A stretch of 44,880 nt of DNA from an uncultured Collinsella sp. GTDB lineage: Bacteria; Actinomycetota; Coriobacteriia; Coriobacteriales; Coriobacteriaceae. The position numbers were made by a program, and so were the translations under genes. Shown in pieces: positions 33,409 to 41,788 of the stretch. Within the stretch, counting starts at the first letter, position 1, and each line of letters starts with the position of its first letter. The stretch lies in NCBI GenBank assembly GCA_900756765.1, contig CAAELE010000008.1, positions 1 through 44,880 of the forward strand. Direction: 5' to 3'. Below the pieces are notes generated by a model, which made no database searches, was not told the origin of the DNA, and saw only the letters and a program-made list of their open reading frames with translations.

Positions 33409-34281
33409 ATGAACCTTATCTGCTGTTTCGATGAAAAGAGCCGTGTGCCCAGACGTATCAAACGAGGCGCCATCGTCTCGTCCGTGCTCATACTCCTTGT
33501 TGCCGTTTGTGCGGTCGCCCTGACGTATACCGTTCGAAGCAGCTCTACCTCATCGAGCGAAGCCGATAAAGATCTCCCGGTGCTCAAAATCGGCGTTACG
33601 GATAACGATCCCTATGTGTATATCGATACCACGGGCGATTACGCCGGTATCGATATCGATATCGCCCGCGAGGCTTGCGAGCGTGCTGGAATCAAGCCGC
33701 AATTCATTGACATATCTTGGAACGATCGTGACCGCCTGCTCAAAAACGGCGAGATCGATTGCCTGTGGTGCGACTATTCGCCCAATTATCGCGAAGACGA
33801 GTATTACTGGACTGAGCCGTATCTAACCTTGACGGTTTCGGTTGCCACCAAGAAAACGAGTGGTATCAAGTCCTTGGCGTATCTCGATGACAGCAAGACT
33901 GTTGCGGTGATTGCCGGTTCGGTGAGTGAACGCCGATTGCTTGCAGGCGATCTGGAAATCTCGTCGGACGTGCATATCAAATCATATGGCTCCGCCGAAC
34001 TCTGCAAAGCCGCCCTCGTCAAGGGGTATGTTGACTGTTGGATGGCGGACGTCCAATCGCTCGACCGGCTCGTCGCGCAGTATCCCGGTGTTTATCGCGT
34101 GTTTGCCGACAACGTTATGACGGTTGACCTTGGCGTCGCGTTTAAGGACGGCTATGAGGGGGAGTACGTCAAAAACCTCAATACCGTGCTGTTCGAGATG
34201 GATCGAGATGGCACGATTGAGCGTATTGTGGGCAAGTACAAGGCAGGGGCGACGACAGGCAGGCAAGGAGCGGAATCATGA
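33409..34281 (+). CDS. Membrane-anchored solute-binding (family 3-like) protein
   Basis: The protein (about 290 aa) has an N-terminal hydrophobic anchor (AIVSSVLILLVAVCAVALTY), then a type-2 periplasmic-binding fold. The fold shows LKIGVTDNDPYVYID, YAGIDIDIAREACERAG and IDCLWCDYSPN, as in amino-acid-binding SBP_bac_3 proteins. No ABC permease or ATPase is nearby. Instead it overlaps a GGDEF gene by 4 bp, which suggests it acts as a ligand sensor. The start is uncertain: ATG 33409 lacks a clear ribosome site, and GTG 33445 is an alternative. An in-frame extension to 33352 would begin inside the purB terminator and is rejected. Confidence 0.82.
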   Translation: MNLICCFDEKSRVPRRIKRGAIVSSVLILLVAVCAVALTYTVRSSSTSSSEADKDLPVLKIGVTDNDPYVYIDTTGDYAGIDIDIAREACERAGIKPQFIDISWNDRDRLLKNGEIDCLWCDYSPNYREDEYYWTEPYLTLTVSVATKKTSGIKSLAYLDDSKTVAVIAGSVSERRLLAGDLEISSDVHIKSYGSAELCKAALVKGYVDCWMADVQSLDRLVAQYPGVYRVFADNVMTVDLGVAFKDGYEGEYVKNLNTVLFEMDRDGTIERIVGKYKAGATTGRQGAES

Positions 34282-36077
34282 CAAATGATGAGCGCCGCTT
34301 GCGCCGACAGGCATTAGTCACCGCGGCTATCTGCGTTGTGGCCAGCGCTGTTTTGTTGGGTCTGCTATATGTGGTCGGTACGCATCGCTGTCTCGATAAA
34401 ACGCTTGGGTTTGGCCAGGAAACCATGGTGTTTTTAAAAAACGCCTGCGAAAAATATGACCGATATGAACAGGGAAGAAAAACCGAGGCGACGCACAATT
34501 TGGATGCCGCGCTCGAGTCGTTTTCGACGTTCTTGCCGCCTGATCGCGTTGAAGTTAACGATGATCGTGTCGAGGAGTACGTCCATTCCGAGCACCTTTC
34601 GGGAATGTTGGTCATGGACGCCGACGGCCATATGACCGCTCATTACGATATCGACGGTCGCGATCCGCTGATGCTGTGGCGAGAGGAGCTTGCCTGTTCG
34701 TCGGTCGCATCGATGTATCGAGGCTCCAAGGTGTCCTACTCGACGGTCGTTGAGCGTCGAGATGTCGACTTTGCCGTGAGTGTTGTTCCGTACGGTGATG
34801 GCGTAGCGCTGGGGTATCGATCGCTTGCGCCCGAGCCCGCCGATGATTATTCGTATACGATCGCCGACGTGCTCGTGAACAACACATTCCATCAGAGCCC
34901 AACGGTGTTCGTGATGCGCGATGCGCAAATCGTTTCTTCAAACGATTCGACCGTCGATATAGCTCTCGCCCGGCTTCTTGCCGATAGCGGAATTGATTGG
35001 AAAGACGAAGGTCTAACGCGTGTCGAATATCGGGGAAGTACCTGGTATGCCGTGCGTGCGGCGTATGAGGACTATCGCCTGTTTGCGCTCTATCCCAAAT
35101 CTGAGGTCATGTCGGGCAGGATTTCATTTATCGCTGTCGGCGTGCTGGCGTTCCTGGTGTTTTTGGTTGTAGTGCTGTTGGTGCGTATCGTCGCCGATCG
35201 TCGCAATTTGGCCGAAAAGGACAAGCAGCTCGGCATCATCAATGCCATCAGTTCCACGTATGAGTCGACCCTCCTGTTGCATCTCGACACGCTCGAGATC
35301 GAGGGGATTAACATGTCGCCATCGGTGGCGAAGATATTTGCCGAGCACGCCGAGGCATATGACTTTTTTGCAACGGTTTGCCGAGACATTGTGAGTCCCG
35401 AAAGTCGCGAGGCGGTCATGGAGCTCTTAGATATAAAGACGCTTCAGGATCGTATGGAGGGCATGCCGTACTTGGATGCCGAGGTACGAGACTGCCGAGG
35501 TACGTGGTATTCGCTGCAGGTTGTTCCACAGCGCCGCGATGAGCAGGGTCGACTGGAGTCGGTCGTCGTGGCGACGCATAACATCTCGATGACAAAGCGC
35601 GCCGAGGAGCTTTCTTTCCAGGATAAGCTGACGGGACTTCGCAATAGAAATTACCTTGAGTCCCTTGGCGACGACCTGGTGAACGATTCCCTGCCCGTGA
35701 GTGTGATCATGATGGACTGCAATTTCCTCAAGCGTACCAACGATCTCTACGGTCACGAAATGGGCGATGAGCTGCTACGGCGTACGGCGTCTGTATTGAG
35801 GCGAACGGCAGGCGAGAAGTTTGTGCCTATGCGCATTGGTGGCGACGAGTTCTTGCTGATTTGCCCTCACACCGATCGCGAATCCGCATGTGAAGTAGTG
35901 CAAGATCTTCGCCTCAGCCTTGCTGCTGCGAGCGATGAGGTGCTGACAGTCAGTGCGTCGTTTGGCGTCGCGACGGCAGAGGCACCCGGTTATACACTGA
36001 CCGAGATTTACCACATCGCTGACCACAACATGTATCAAGAGAAACGAAAAGTCCACGCTCGGGAAGCAGATTGCTAG
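34278..36077 (+). CDS. Membrane diguanylate cyclase with extracytoplasmic sensor
   Basis: The 599-residue protein has a membrane helix (about 12-34), a sensor region outside the membrane (about 35-280), a second helix (about 281-305), a PAS-like stretch and a C-terminal GGDEF domain with intact GGDEF at 521-525. The usual D-x-D-x-FK-x-x-ND motif reads DCNFLKRTND (480-489): the first Asp and final ND are kept, while the second Asp and the Phe are changed. No RxxD inhibitory site is visible before GGDEF. It probably makes cyclic di-GMP. Its 4-bp overlap with the binding-protein gene suggests a two-part ligand sensor. Confidence 0.87.
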   Translation: MTNDERRLRRQALVTAAICVVASAVLLGLLYVVGTHRCLDKTLGFGQETMVFLKNACEKYDRYEQGRKTEATHNLDAALESFSTFLPPDRVEVNDDRVEEYVHSEHLSGMLVMDADGHMTAHYDIDGRDPLMLWREELACSSVASMYRGSKVSYSTVVERRDVDFAVSVVPYGDGVALGYRSLAPEPADDYSYTIADVLVNNTFHQSPTVFVMRDAQIVSSNDSTVDIALARLLADSGIDWKDEGLTRVEYRGSTWYAVRAAYEDYRLFALYPKSEVMSGRISFIAVGVLAFLVFLVVVLLVRIVADRRNLAEKDKQLGIINAISSTYESTLLLHLDTLEIEGINMSPSVAKIFAEHAEAYDFFATVCRDIVSPESREAVMELLDIKTLQDRMEGMPYLDAEVRDCRGTWYSLQVVPQRRDEQGRLESVVVATHNISMTKRAEELSFQDKLTGLRNRNYLESLGDDLVNDSLPVSVIMMDCNFLKRTNDLYGHEMGDELLRRTASVLRRTAGEKFVPMRIGGDEFLLICPHTDRESACEVVQDLRLSLAAASDEVLTVSASFGVATAEAPGYTLTEIYHIADHNMYQEKRKVHAREADC

Positions 36078-36190
36078 TATTGCTGCCGCCGGTTTGCGCA
36101 TCGGGGAATGTTGAATCGGTGCCCGCGATACTTTATCGGTTCGGACGGGGATAATAGACGTCTGAAATTGCTTTACGAGAGGGGAACGCA

Positions 36191-36454
36191 ATGATTAGTT
36201 TTGATTACAAGCCTCAGGGCGTATGCGCTCGCAATATCCACCTTGATCTTTCTGATGACGGCAACAAGGTGGTGGGCGTCGAGTTTACCGGTGGCTGCAA
36301 CGGCAATCTCAAGGCTATCTCTAAGCTGGTCGAGGGCGCTCCTGCCGATCGCGTCATCGAGGTTCTCGCTGGTAACACCTGCGGTATGAAGAATACTTCT
36401 TGCGCCGATCAGCTCACGCGCGCTATCGAGGCCGCTCGCGCCGAGATCGCCTAA
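36191..36454 (+). CDS. TSCPD-domain protein
   Basis: This 87-residue protein matches the short TSCPD family: FTGGCNGNLKAISKLV in the middle and CGMKNTSCADQL near the end, with conserved cysteines. The same domain occurs at the C-terminus of B12-dependent ribonucleotide reductases. The stand-alone form has no established role. A GAGGGGAA site precedes the ATG. The stop overlaps the next start (TAATG). Confidence 0.85.
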   Translation: MISFDYKPQGVCARNIHLDLSDDGNKVVGVEFTGGCNGNLKAISKLVEGAPADRVIEVLAGNTCGMKNTSCADQLTRAIEAARAEIA

Positions 36455-37665
36455 TGAGTATCGCCGACCAGATCAAGAACGGAATATCGCGCCGCGGCTT
36501 TGTGCTCGGAGGGGCTGCCGCGGGCGCTGCCACGGTGCTTGCCGGATGCTCAAAGAAAACGGGTACCAGCGACGACGCCGCTGGTGAGCCACAGGTTATC
36601 AAGGACGATTCGAAGATTGTCTCGATCACTGATGAGTACGAAGCTGTCGATATCGATCTTGAGCCCGCAGCCTCGTGGACGCTGCCGCTGGGCACGCTGC
36701 TGTACTACTGCGATGGCGACTATGCTGCCGCGATGATGGCGCCTGCTTCTGCCCTGCATGCCAATACGCTTGGTGTGCTCAACCTGGGCGATGGCTCGCT
36801 TACCACACTTATCGAGGATCCCGTTGAGGGAACCGGTTATGCGTTTTACGACGTTCGCGCGGGTGATGGCGTGTTCGCGTGGGTCGAGATGAACTTTGCC
36901 AATGCGTCTTGGAAACTCTATGCGCAAAACCTTGCGGGCTCCTCCCTTACCGGCAACGCTGTCGAGCTCGACCGCGGTGGCGAAAACTACGATCCGCCGC
37001 TCTTCACAGCGTATGGGTCGTCGGTCATCTGGTATAAGATGCCCTCGTCCGGCGGCAGCAAGACGAGTAACGATTCGTACTGCTACCGTCAGTCGCCCAG
37101 CGAGTCCAAGCCTGAGACTATTTGGAAGTCGACGGGGCGCTTCGCATCCGCCCCGCGTGTGAGCGACGGCATCCTGACCATCTCGCCCCGCGTGCACAAT
37201 GATGAGGGCGTCTATTACGGTATGACGGCGATCGACCTGACTGACGGCAACAACACGAAGCGAGCTCAGCTGGTGCTTCCTTCGTCGGTTTCGCCTTTCG
37301 AGGCCGTGTATATGGGCGACACCTTCGTGTTCTCCATTGAGGCGACGTATAGCGGTGTGGGTAGCCTGGGCAATATGGGCACCTATATCGGCAACGAGGG
37401 TGGGCCGTACCTCTTCCTTTCGCGTGAGCCGCTCGCGTGCGCTGCGGGAAGGAAAAATAAATACCTGGTTAAAGTTCAGGCGTCGCATTTTTTGATTGAC
37501 ACTTCGGCCAAGACCTACGGCTCGCTTCTGTCGCCCGACCGAGCCTTGGAGTATGGCGATTATCCTGCTGCGGCGGGTAAATCGAACTCGTTCTTAACGT
37601 ACGCAACGGTGCGCAACAGCCAGGGAATTCCCGAGACGGTTACCGCTCGCCTGTTCTCTCTTTAG
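36454..37665 (+). CDS. Tat-exported lipoprotein of unknown function
   Basis: The 403-residue protein begins with a twin-arginine signal (SRRGFVLGG) that ends in a lipobox (LAGC, cysteine near residue 32). It should therefore be exported folded and lipid-anchored. The remaining 370 residues contain repeated beta-strand-like segments (FYDVRAGDGVFAWVE, YGSSVIWYKM) that could form a propeller. No known domain was recognised. Its ATG overlaps the TSCPD stop by one base, so the two proteins are made together. Confidence 0.82.
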   Translation: MSIADQIKNGISRRGFVLGGAAAGAATVLAGCSKKTGTSDDAAGEPQVIKDDSKIVSITDEYEAVDIDLEPAASWTLPLGTLLYYCDGDYAAAMMAPASALHANTLGVLNLGDGSLTTLIEDPVEGTGYAFYDVRAGDGVFAWVEMNFANASWKLYAQNLAGSSLTGNAVELDRGGENYDPPLFTAYGSSVIWYKMPSSGGSKTSNDSYCYRQSPSESKPETIWKSTGRFASAPRVSDGILTISPRVHNDEGVYYGMTAIDLTDGNNTKRAQLVLPSSVSPFEAVYMGDTFVFSIEATYSGVGSLGNMGTYIGNEGGPYLFLSREPLACAAGRKNKYLVKVQASHFLIDTSAKTYGSLLSPDRALEYGDYPAAAGKSNSFLTYATVRNSQGIPETVTARLFSL

Positions 37666-37825
37666 TCTCTAGTCTCCGAGGGGTTAAAAAGGCGTCGACA
37701 GGGGAATAAACGCGTTGTGACTATGAGTACCGCCCGCCGAGCTGTCGCGTCCATGCGATACCCGGTGGGCTCAGGTGCGTTAAAATGAGCTTGTTCTTAG
37801 CTAATTGAGACAGGGGGGCCGTGTT

Positions 37826-38548
37826 ATGGCTTCAGATGCAAAAAAGATTCTGCTGGTCGAGGACGAGAAGGCAATCCGTGACGCCGTCGCTGCCTATCTC
37901 GAGCGCGAGGGCTACTGGGTTGTTGGCGTCGGCGACGGCCAGTCTGCAATCGAGGAGTTCGAGAAGCACCAGTTCGACCTGGTTGTGCTCGACCTCATGC
38001 TCCCCAAGATTCCCGGCGAGCGCGTTTGCCGCACCATTCGCGACACCTCGGATGTCCCCATCATTATGCTGACGGCCAAGGGCGAGATCGAGGACCGTAT
38101 TATCGGCCTCGAGCTCGGAGCCGACGACTACCTGATCAAGCCGTTCTCGCCGCGCGAGCTTGTCGCGCGCGTACGCGCCTTGTTCCGCCGTGCCCACCAG
38201 GCCGATGAGCCGGCCGTCGAGGTGCTCGACTTTGGCGATCTGGTCATTGACATCTCGGGCCACAAGATTTTGGTCGAGGGCAAGGAAGTCGACCTGACGG
38301 CTTCCGAGTTCAAGTTGCTCACCACGCTTGCCCGTCACCCCGGCCGCGTCTACAACCGCATGGAGTTGGTCGAGAAAGTGCTCGGCTACGACTTTGAGGG
38401 TTACGAGCGCACCATCGACAGCCACGTGAAGAACCTTCGCGCCAAGCTGGGCGACGACCCCAAGAAGCCCAAGTGGCTCTACACCGTCCACGGTGTCGGC
38501 TACCGCTTCGAGGCTCCGACCAAGACCGATAAGTCGGACGAGAAATAA
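37826..38548 (+). CDS. OmpR-family response regulator
   Basis: The 240-residue regulator has a receiver domain with acidic pocket VEDE, phosphoacceptor Asp56 (VVLDLMLP), Thr83 and Lys105 (IKPFSPREL). The C-terminal winged helix ends in DSHVKNLRAKLGDD and TVHGVGYRF. ATG 37826 is chosen over 37805 because GGGGGG lies shortly upstream. TTAAAAT near 37780 may be the -10 box of this operon. The kinase gene follows after 12 bp. Confidence 0.94.
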   Translation: MASDAKKILLVEDEKAIRDAVAAYLEREGYWVVGVGDGQSAIEEFEKHQFDLVVLDLMLPKIPGERVCRTIRDTSDVPIIMLTAKGEIEDRIIGLELGADDYLIKPFSPRELVARVRALFRRAHQADEPAVEVLDFGDLVIDISGHKILVEGKEVDLTASEFKLLTTLARHPGRVYNRMELVEKVLGYDFEGYERTIDSHVKNLRAKLGDDPKKPKWLYTVHGVGYRFEAPTKTDKSDEK

Positions 38549-38560
38549 AGGAAATCACAT

Positions 38561-40126
38561 ATGACACCTGCGCGCTTTGAAATCGGGCAAAAGCATAAGC
38601 AGGAGAACGAGGCGGGTTCCAAGGCTAGTTGGAACACGCCTCGTTCCGATTCACGGCCAACGATGAGCTATCCCTCGCGCATGGCCCTGGCTTTTGCCCT
38701 GACATCGCTCATGACGGTACTGGTGCTGGTGGGCGTTGTCTCCGTTGTGTGGGGCACGGTTTTTACGGATTATACGCGCTCCAATATTGTCGAAATCGCC
38801 AATTCCGCAGCCGAAAAGCTTGCGACGTCGTACGAGGAAAACGGCAATTGGACCGCGGGGGAGTTGCGTGCGGTCGCGACATCGAGCTTGGTGTCCGACG
38901 ATCTTGGCATGCAGGTTGTCAATAAAAAGGGCGTCATCGTCTACGACGACTCGTGGCCCTCGGCAAGCGCTACTGCCGATGTGCGCGAAAATCAGGCGAC
39001 GACCGACGGTACGAGCGGAAAGAAGGCATCGCACAGCCCAGTCTCGTCTGCTCCCACCGATTCCAATAGTGTTGCCAACGTTGAGATCGTGACGTCCTCC
39101 GGCGAGCACGTGGGTCAGGTCAAATTGTGGGCGATTGGCTCCGATGCCCTGCTCACCAAGGCAGACTCAGCATTCAGAGAGAAGACCTTTAACGCCATGG
39201 CCCTTGCCGCGGTTGTGGCCGTCTGCATCTCGGTCGTTATCGGAGCGCTCATGTCGCGCATGCTCACCAAGCCGATTCATCGTATTACCAGCACCGCCAA
39301 GCAGATCCGCGATGGAGACCTGTCCGCTCGTACGGGCCTGCGCGGCGATGATGAGATCGATCAGCTGGGAGAGACCTTCGACGAGATGGCCACCTCACTC
39401 GAAAAGGATATGAAGCACGAGAAGCGCCTGACCTCTGATGTTGCTCACGAGCTGCGCACGCCGCTCATGGCCATGCTTGCAACGGTCGAGGCCATGCAAG
39501 ACGGTGTGTATCCCACCGACGACGAACACCTGGAGACAGTCGCATCCGAGACGCGTCGTCTGGCCCGTCTGGTGCAGCAGATGCTCGACCTGTCGCGCAT
39601 GGAAAACAGTACCGCGCCGCTCAACCTGGAGCCGGTGGATATGGTGCCGTTTGTGCGTTCGATTGTGAATGGCCAGGAGCGCCTGTTTGCCGATCGTGAC
39701 CTGCGTTTGCGCTTTGCGGATGAGACGCAGGGCCACGATGACGTTGTCGAGGCAGATCCCGACATGATCACGCAATGCGTTATTAACCTCATGAGCAACG
39801 CCATGCGTTACACCCCCGAGGGGGGTTGGGTCGTGGTGTCGGTGCTCAGCGACCGCAAGCACGTCGATATCGCGGTTTCGGATACGGGCATCGGTATCGC
39901 CAAGGACGATCTGTCGCGCATCTTCGGTCGTTTTTGGCGCGCCGATGCCAGCCGCGCCCGCGAAGCTGGCGGCCTGGGCGTTGGCCTCGCCGTGACCAAG
40001 CAGATCGTCGAGCGTCACCATGGCTACATATCCGTGGAGTCGGAGCTTGGAAAGGGTACGACTTTTACAATTCATCTGCCCCGCGAGCACACGGCAGACG
40101 CGGCATCTACTACAATGGAGCACTAG
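38561..40126 (+). CDS. Sensor histidine kinase of the two-component system
   Basis: The 521-residue kinase has a polar N-terminal stretch of 40 residues, a first membrane helix (about 41-67), an extracytoplasmic sensor (about 70-205), a second helix (about 211-231) and a HAMP domain. The H box DVAHELRTPL has the phosphoacceptor His296, and the ATPase motifs are NLMSNAMRY, DTGIGI and GGLGVGLAV. AAAGGAA precedes the ATG. The stimulus is unknown; the layout resembles PhoR- or BaeS-like kinases. Confidence 0.93.
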   Translation: MTPARFEIGQKHKQENEAGSKASWNTPRSDSRPTMSYPSRMALAFALTSLMTVLVLVGVVSVVWGTVFTDYTRSNIVEIANSAAEKLATSYEENGNWTAGELRAVATSSLVSDDLGMQVVNKKGVIVYDDSWPSASATADVRENQATTDGTSGKKASHSPVSSAPTDSNSVANVEIVTSSGEHVGQVKLWAIGSDALLTKADSAFREKTFNAMALAAVVAVCISVVIGALMSRMLTKPIHRITSTAKQIRDGDLSARTGLRGDDEIDQLGETFDEMATSLEKDMKHEKRLTSDVAHELRTPLMAMLATVEAMQDGVYPTDDEHLETVASETRRLARLVQQMLDLSRMENSTAPLNLEPVDMVPFVRSIVNGQERLFADRDLRLRFADETQGHDDVVEADPDMITQCVINLMSNAMRYTPEGGWVVVSVLSDRKHVDIAVSDTGIGIAKDDLSRIFGRFWRADASRAREAGGLGVGLAVTKQIVERHHGYISVESELGKGTTFTIHLPREHTADAASTTMEH

Positions 40127-40184
40127 CTTTTCGCTATTCGGTGAAGGAGGGGCCGCGTCCCTGCCGCTCCGAGTTTGCGAAAAC

Positions 40185-40204
40185 ATGCGGGAAAGAGCCC
40201 GCAT
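40185..40204 (+). terminator. Weak hairpin between the kinase gene and purC
   Basis: A perfect 7-bp stem (40185-40191 with 40198-40204) is followed by TTCTGT only, so it would be a weak terminator or attenuator. The 109-bp gap shows no recognisable purine riboswitch. Confidence 0.35.
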
Positions 40205-40235
40205 TTCTGTCGTATTTAGGTAAGGAGTGACTCAC

Positions 40236-41123
40236 GTGACAACGATGGAGCGTCGTCCGGATTCCCGTGGCAAGGTTCGTGATATTTACGATGCCGGTGA
40301 AAACCTGCTGATGGTCGCCACCGACCGCATTTCTGCGTTCGACTTCATTCTTCCCGACGAGATTCCGTTTAAGGGAGAGGTGCTCAATCGCATCTCGGCA
40401 TTCTGGTTCGATAAGTTTGCCGACATCGTCCCCAACCATCTCGTTTCCATCGACCCGGCGGATTTCCCCGAGGAGTTTGCTGAGTACCGTGACTATCTCG
40501 CAGGCCGCGCCATGCTGGTCAAGAAGGCCCAGACGATTCCTATCGAGTGCATCGTCCGCGGCTATCTGACCGGTTCGGGCAAGAAGACCTATGACGAGAA
40601 CGGTACCGTCTGCGGCATTCAGCTGCCCGAGGGTCTGACCGAGGCCTCCAAGCTTCCCGAGCCGCTGTTCACGCCGTCCACGAAGGCCGAGATCGGCGAC
40701 CACGACGAGAACATTTCGTTCGAGCGTTGCTGCGAGATCGTGGGCGAGGACATCGCCACGCAGATTCGCGACCTGTCCCTCAAGATCTACAAGGCCGCTG
40801 CCGAGTATGCCGCGACTCGAGGCATCATCATCGCCGACACCAAGTTCGAGTTCGGCGTCATCGATGGTAAGGTTACGCTGATCGACGAGTGCCTCACGCC
40901 CGACTCCAGCCGTTTCTGGCCTGCCGCCAGCTACGAGGAGGGCAAGATTCAGCCCAGCTACGACAAACAATTCGTCCGCAATTGGCTCAAGGCCAACTGG
41001 GATATGACGGGGGAGACCCCGCACCTGCCCGCCGAGGTCATCGATGGCACGTCCGAGCGCTATCGCGAGGCCTTCCAAATCATCACGGGCTCCCAGTTCA
41101 CAAGCATGAAGGAGAACGCATAA
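40236..41123 (+). CDS. purC: Phosphoribosylaminoimidazole-succinocarboxamide synthase
   Basis: PurC condenses CAIR with aspartate to SAICAR, the step before PurB. The 295-residue protein has GKVRDIYDAGENLLMVATDR and IPIECIVRGYLTGSG, the SAICAR synthetase signatures, and the longer form typical of eukaryote-like and many bacterial PurC. I chose GTG 40236 because AAGGAG ends nine bases before it. GTG 40227 is in frame but directly abuts that site. Confidence 0.95.
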   Translation: MTTMERRPDSRGKVRDIYDAGENLLMVATDRISAFDFILPDEIPFKGEVLNRISAFWFDKFADIVPNHLVSIDPADFPEEFAEYRDYLAGRAMLVKKAQTIPIECIVRGYLTGSGKKTYDENGTVCGIQLPEGLTEASKLPEPLFTPSTKAEIGDHDENISFERCCEIVGEDIATQIRDLSLKIYKAAAEYAATRGIIIADTKFEFGVIDGKVTLIDECLTPDSSRFWPAASYEEGKIQPSYDKQFVRNWLKANWDMTGETPHLPAEVIDGTSERYREAFQIITGSQFTSMKENA

Positions 41124-41699
41124 GTGAGTACCCGCAGCGCCACGAACAAGCGCACGCAATCCCGCGAGGTTACCGGGGTTGCGCGCAAGTCCGCCGCATC
41201 CGCTAAGCCCGCCCGTCAGGCAGCGAGCTCTGTTCACGTCGTGCCGGCATCATCCAAGGCACGCCGTAAAGAGCTCGAGAAGGGCGAAAACCTGGAAGGC
41301 CTTTCCAAGGAGGAAAAGCGCGCCCGCAAGGCCAAGCAGCGCGCCAAGGAGGATCGTATCTACACGGTGTCGAATATCCTTCTCAAGCAGGATGAGGACT
41401 ACACCAAGCGCCGCCGTATTTGGTGGGCCGTGCTCGCTATCGGCATGGTGTTCATCGTGGCAATTTGGGTTTCGTTCTACTTCGTTCCCGGCGGCACGGT
41501 GTCCAGTCCCGTCCAGATGGTCGGCATCGTTTTGTCCTATGTCATCATTCTGGGTGACTTTATCTACGACTTCGTTCGTATTCGTCCCCTGCGCAACATG
41601 TACCGCACGCAGGCCGAGGGCATGTCCGAGAACAAGCTCAACGCTCTTATTGAGCGCGCGGCTGCCGAGGAGGACACGAAGGCCTCCAAGAAGAAGTAG
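41124..41699 (+). CDS. Membrane protein with basic N-terminal tail
   Basis: The 191-residue protein was not recognised. Its first 95 residues are polar and very basic (KARRKELEKGENLEG, SKEEKRARKAKQRAKEDR). Two membrane helices follow (about 100-120 and 130-150), then a charged tail ending KASKKK. The start is GTG, directly after the purC stop. The N-terminal part could bind nucleic acid or ribosome, but that is a guess from charge. Confidence 0.8.
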   Translation: MSTRSATNKRTQSREVTGVARKSAASAKPARQAASSVHVVPASSKARRKELEKGENLEGLSKEEKRARKAKQRAKEDRIYTVSNILLKQDEDYTKRRRIWWAVLAIGMVFIVAIWVSFYFVPGGTVSSPVQMVGIVLSYVIILGDFIYDFVRIRPLRNMYRTQAEGMSENKLNALIERAAAEEDTKASKKK

Positions 41700-41729
41700 C
41701 GCTTGTATCCATACTTATCGCTAAGATAT

Positions 41730-41760
41730 AAGGCGCGTCGTTTTTGCGGCGCGCCTTTTT
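41730..41760 (+). terminator. Terminator after the purC operon
   Basis: A GC-rich stem (about 41732-41740 with 41747-41755, one G-T pair) with a TTTTTG loop is followed by five T residues. Confidence 0.82.
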
Positions 41761-41788
41761 ACCGTTCTATAGATAGATGGAGTGGCAC

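Noticed and set aside
40127..40235. Purine riboswitch before purC
   Set aside because: No three-way junction or conserved loop bases were seen; only a 7-bp hairpin.
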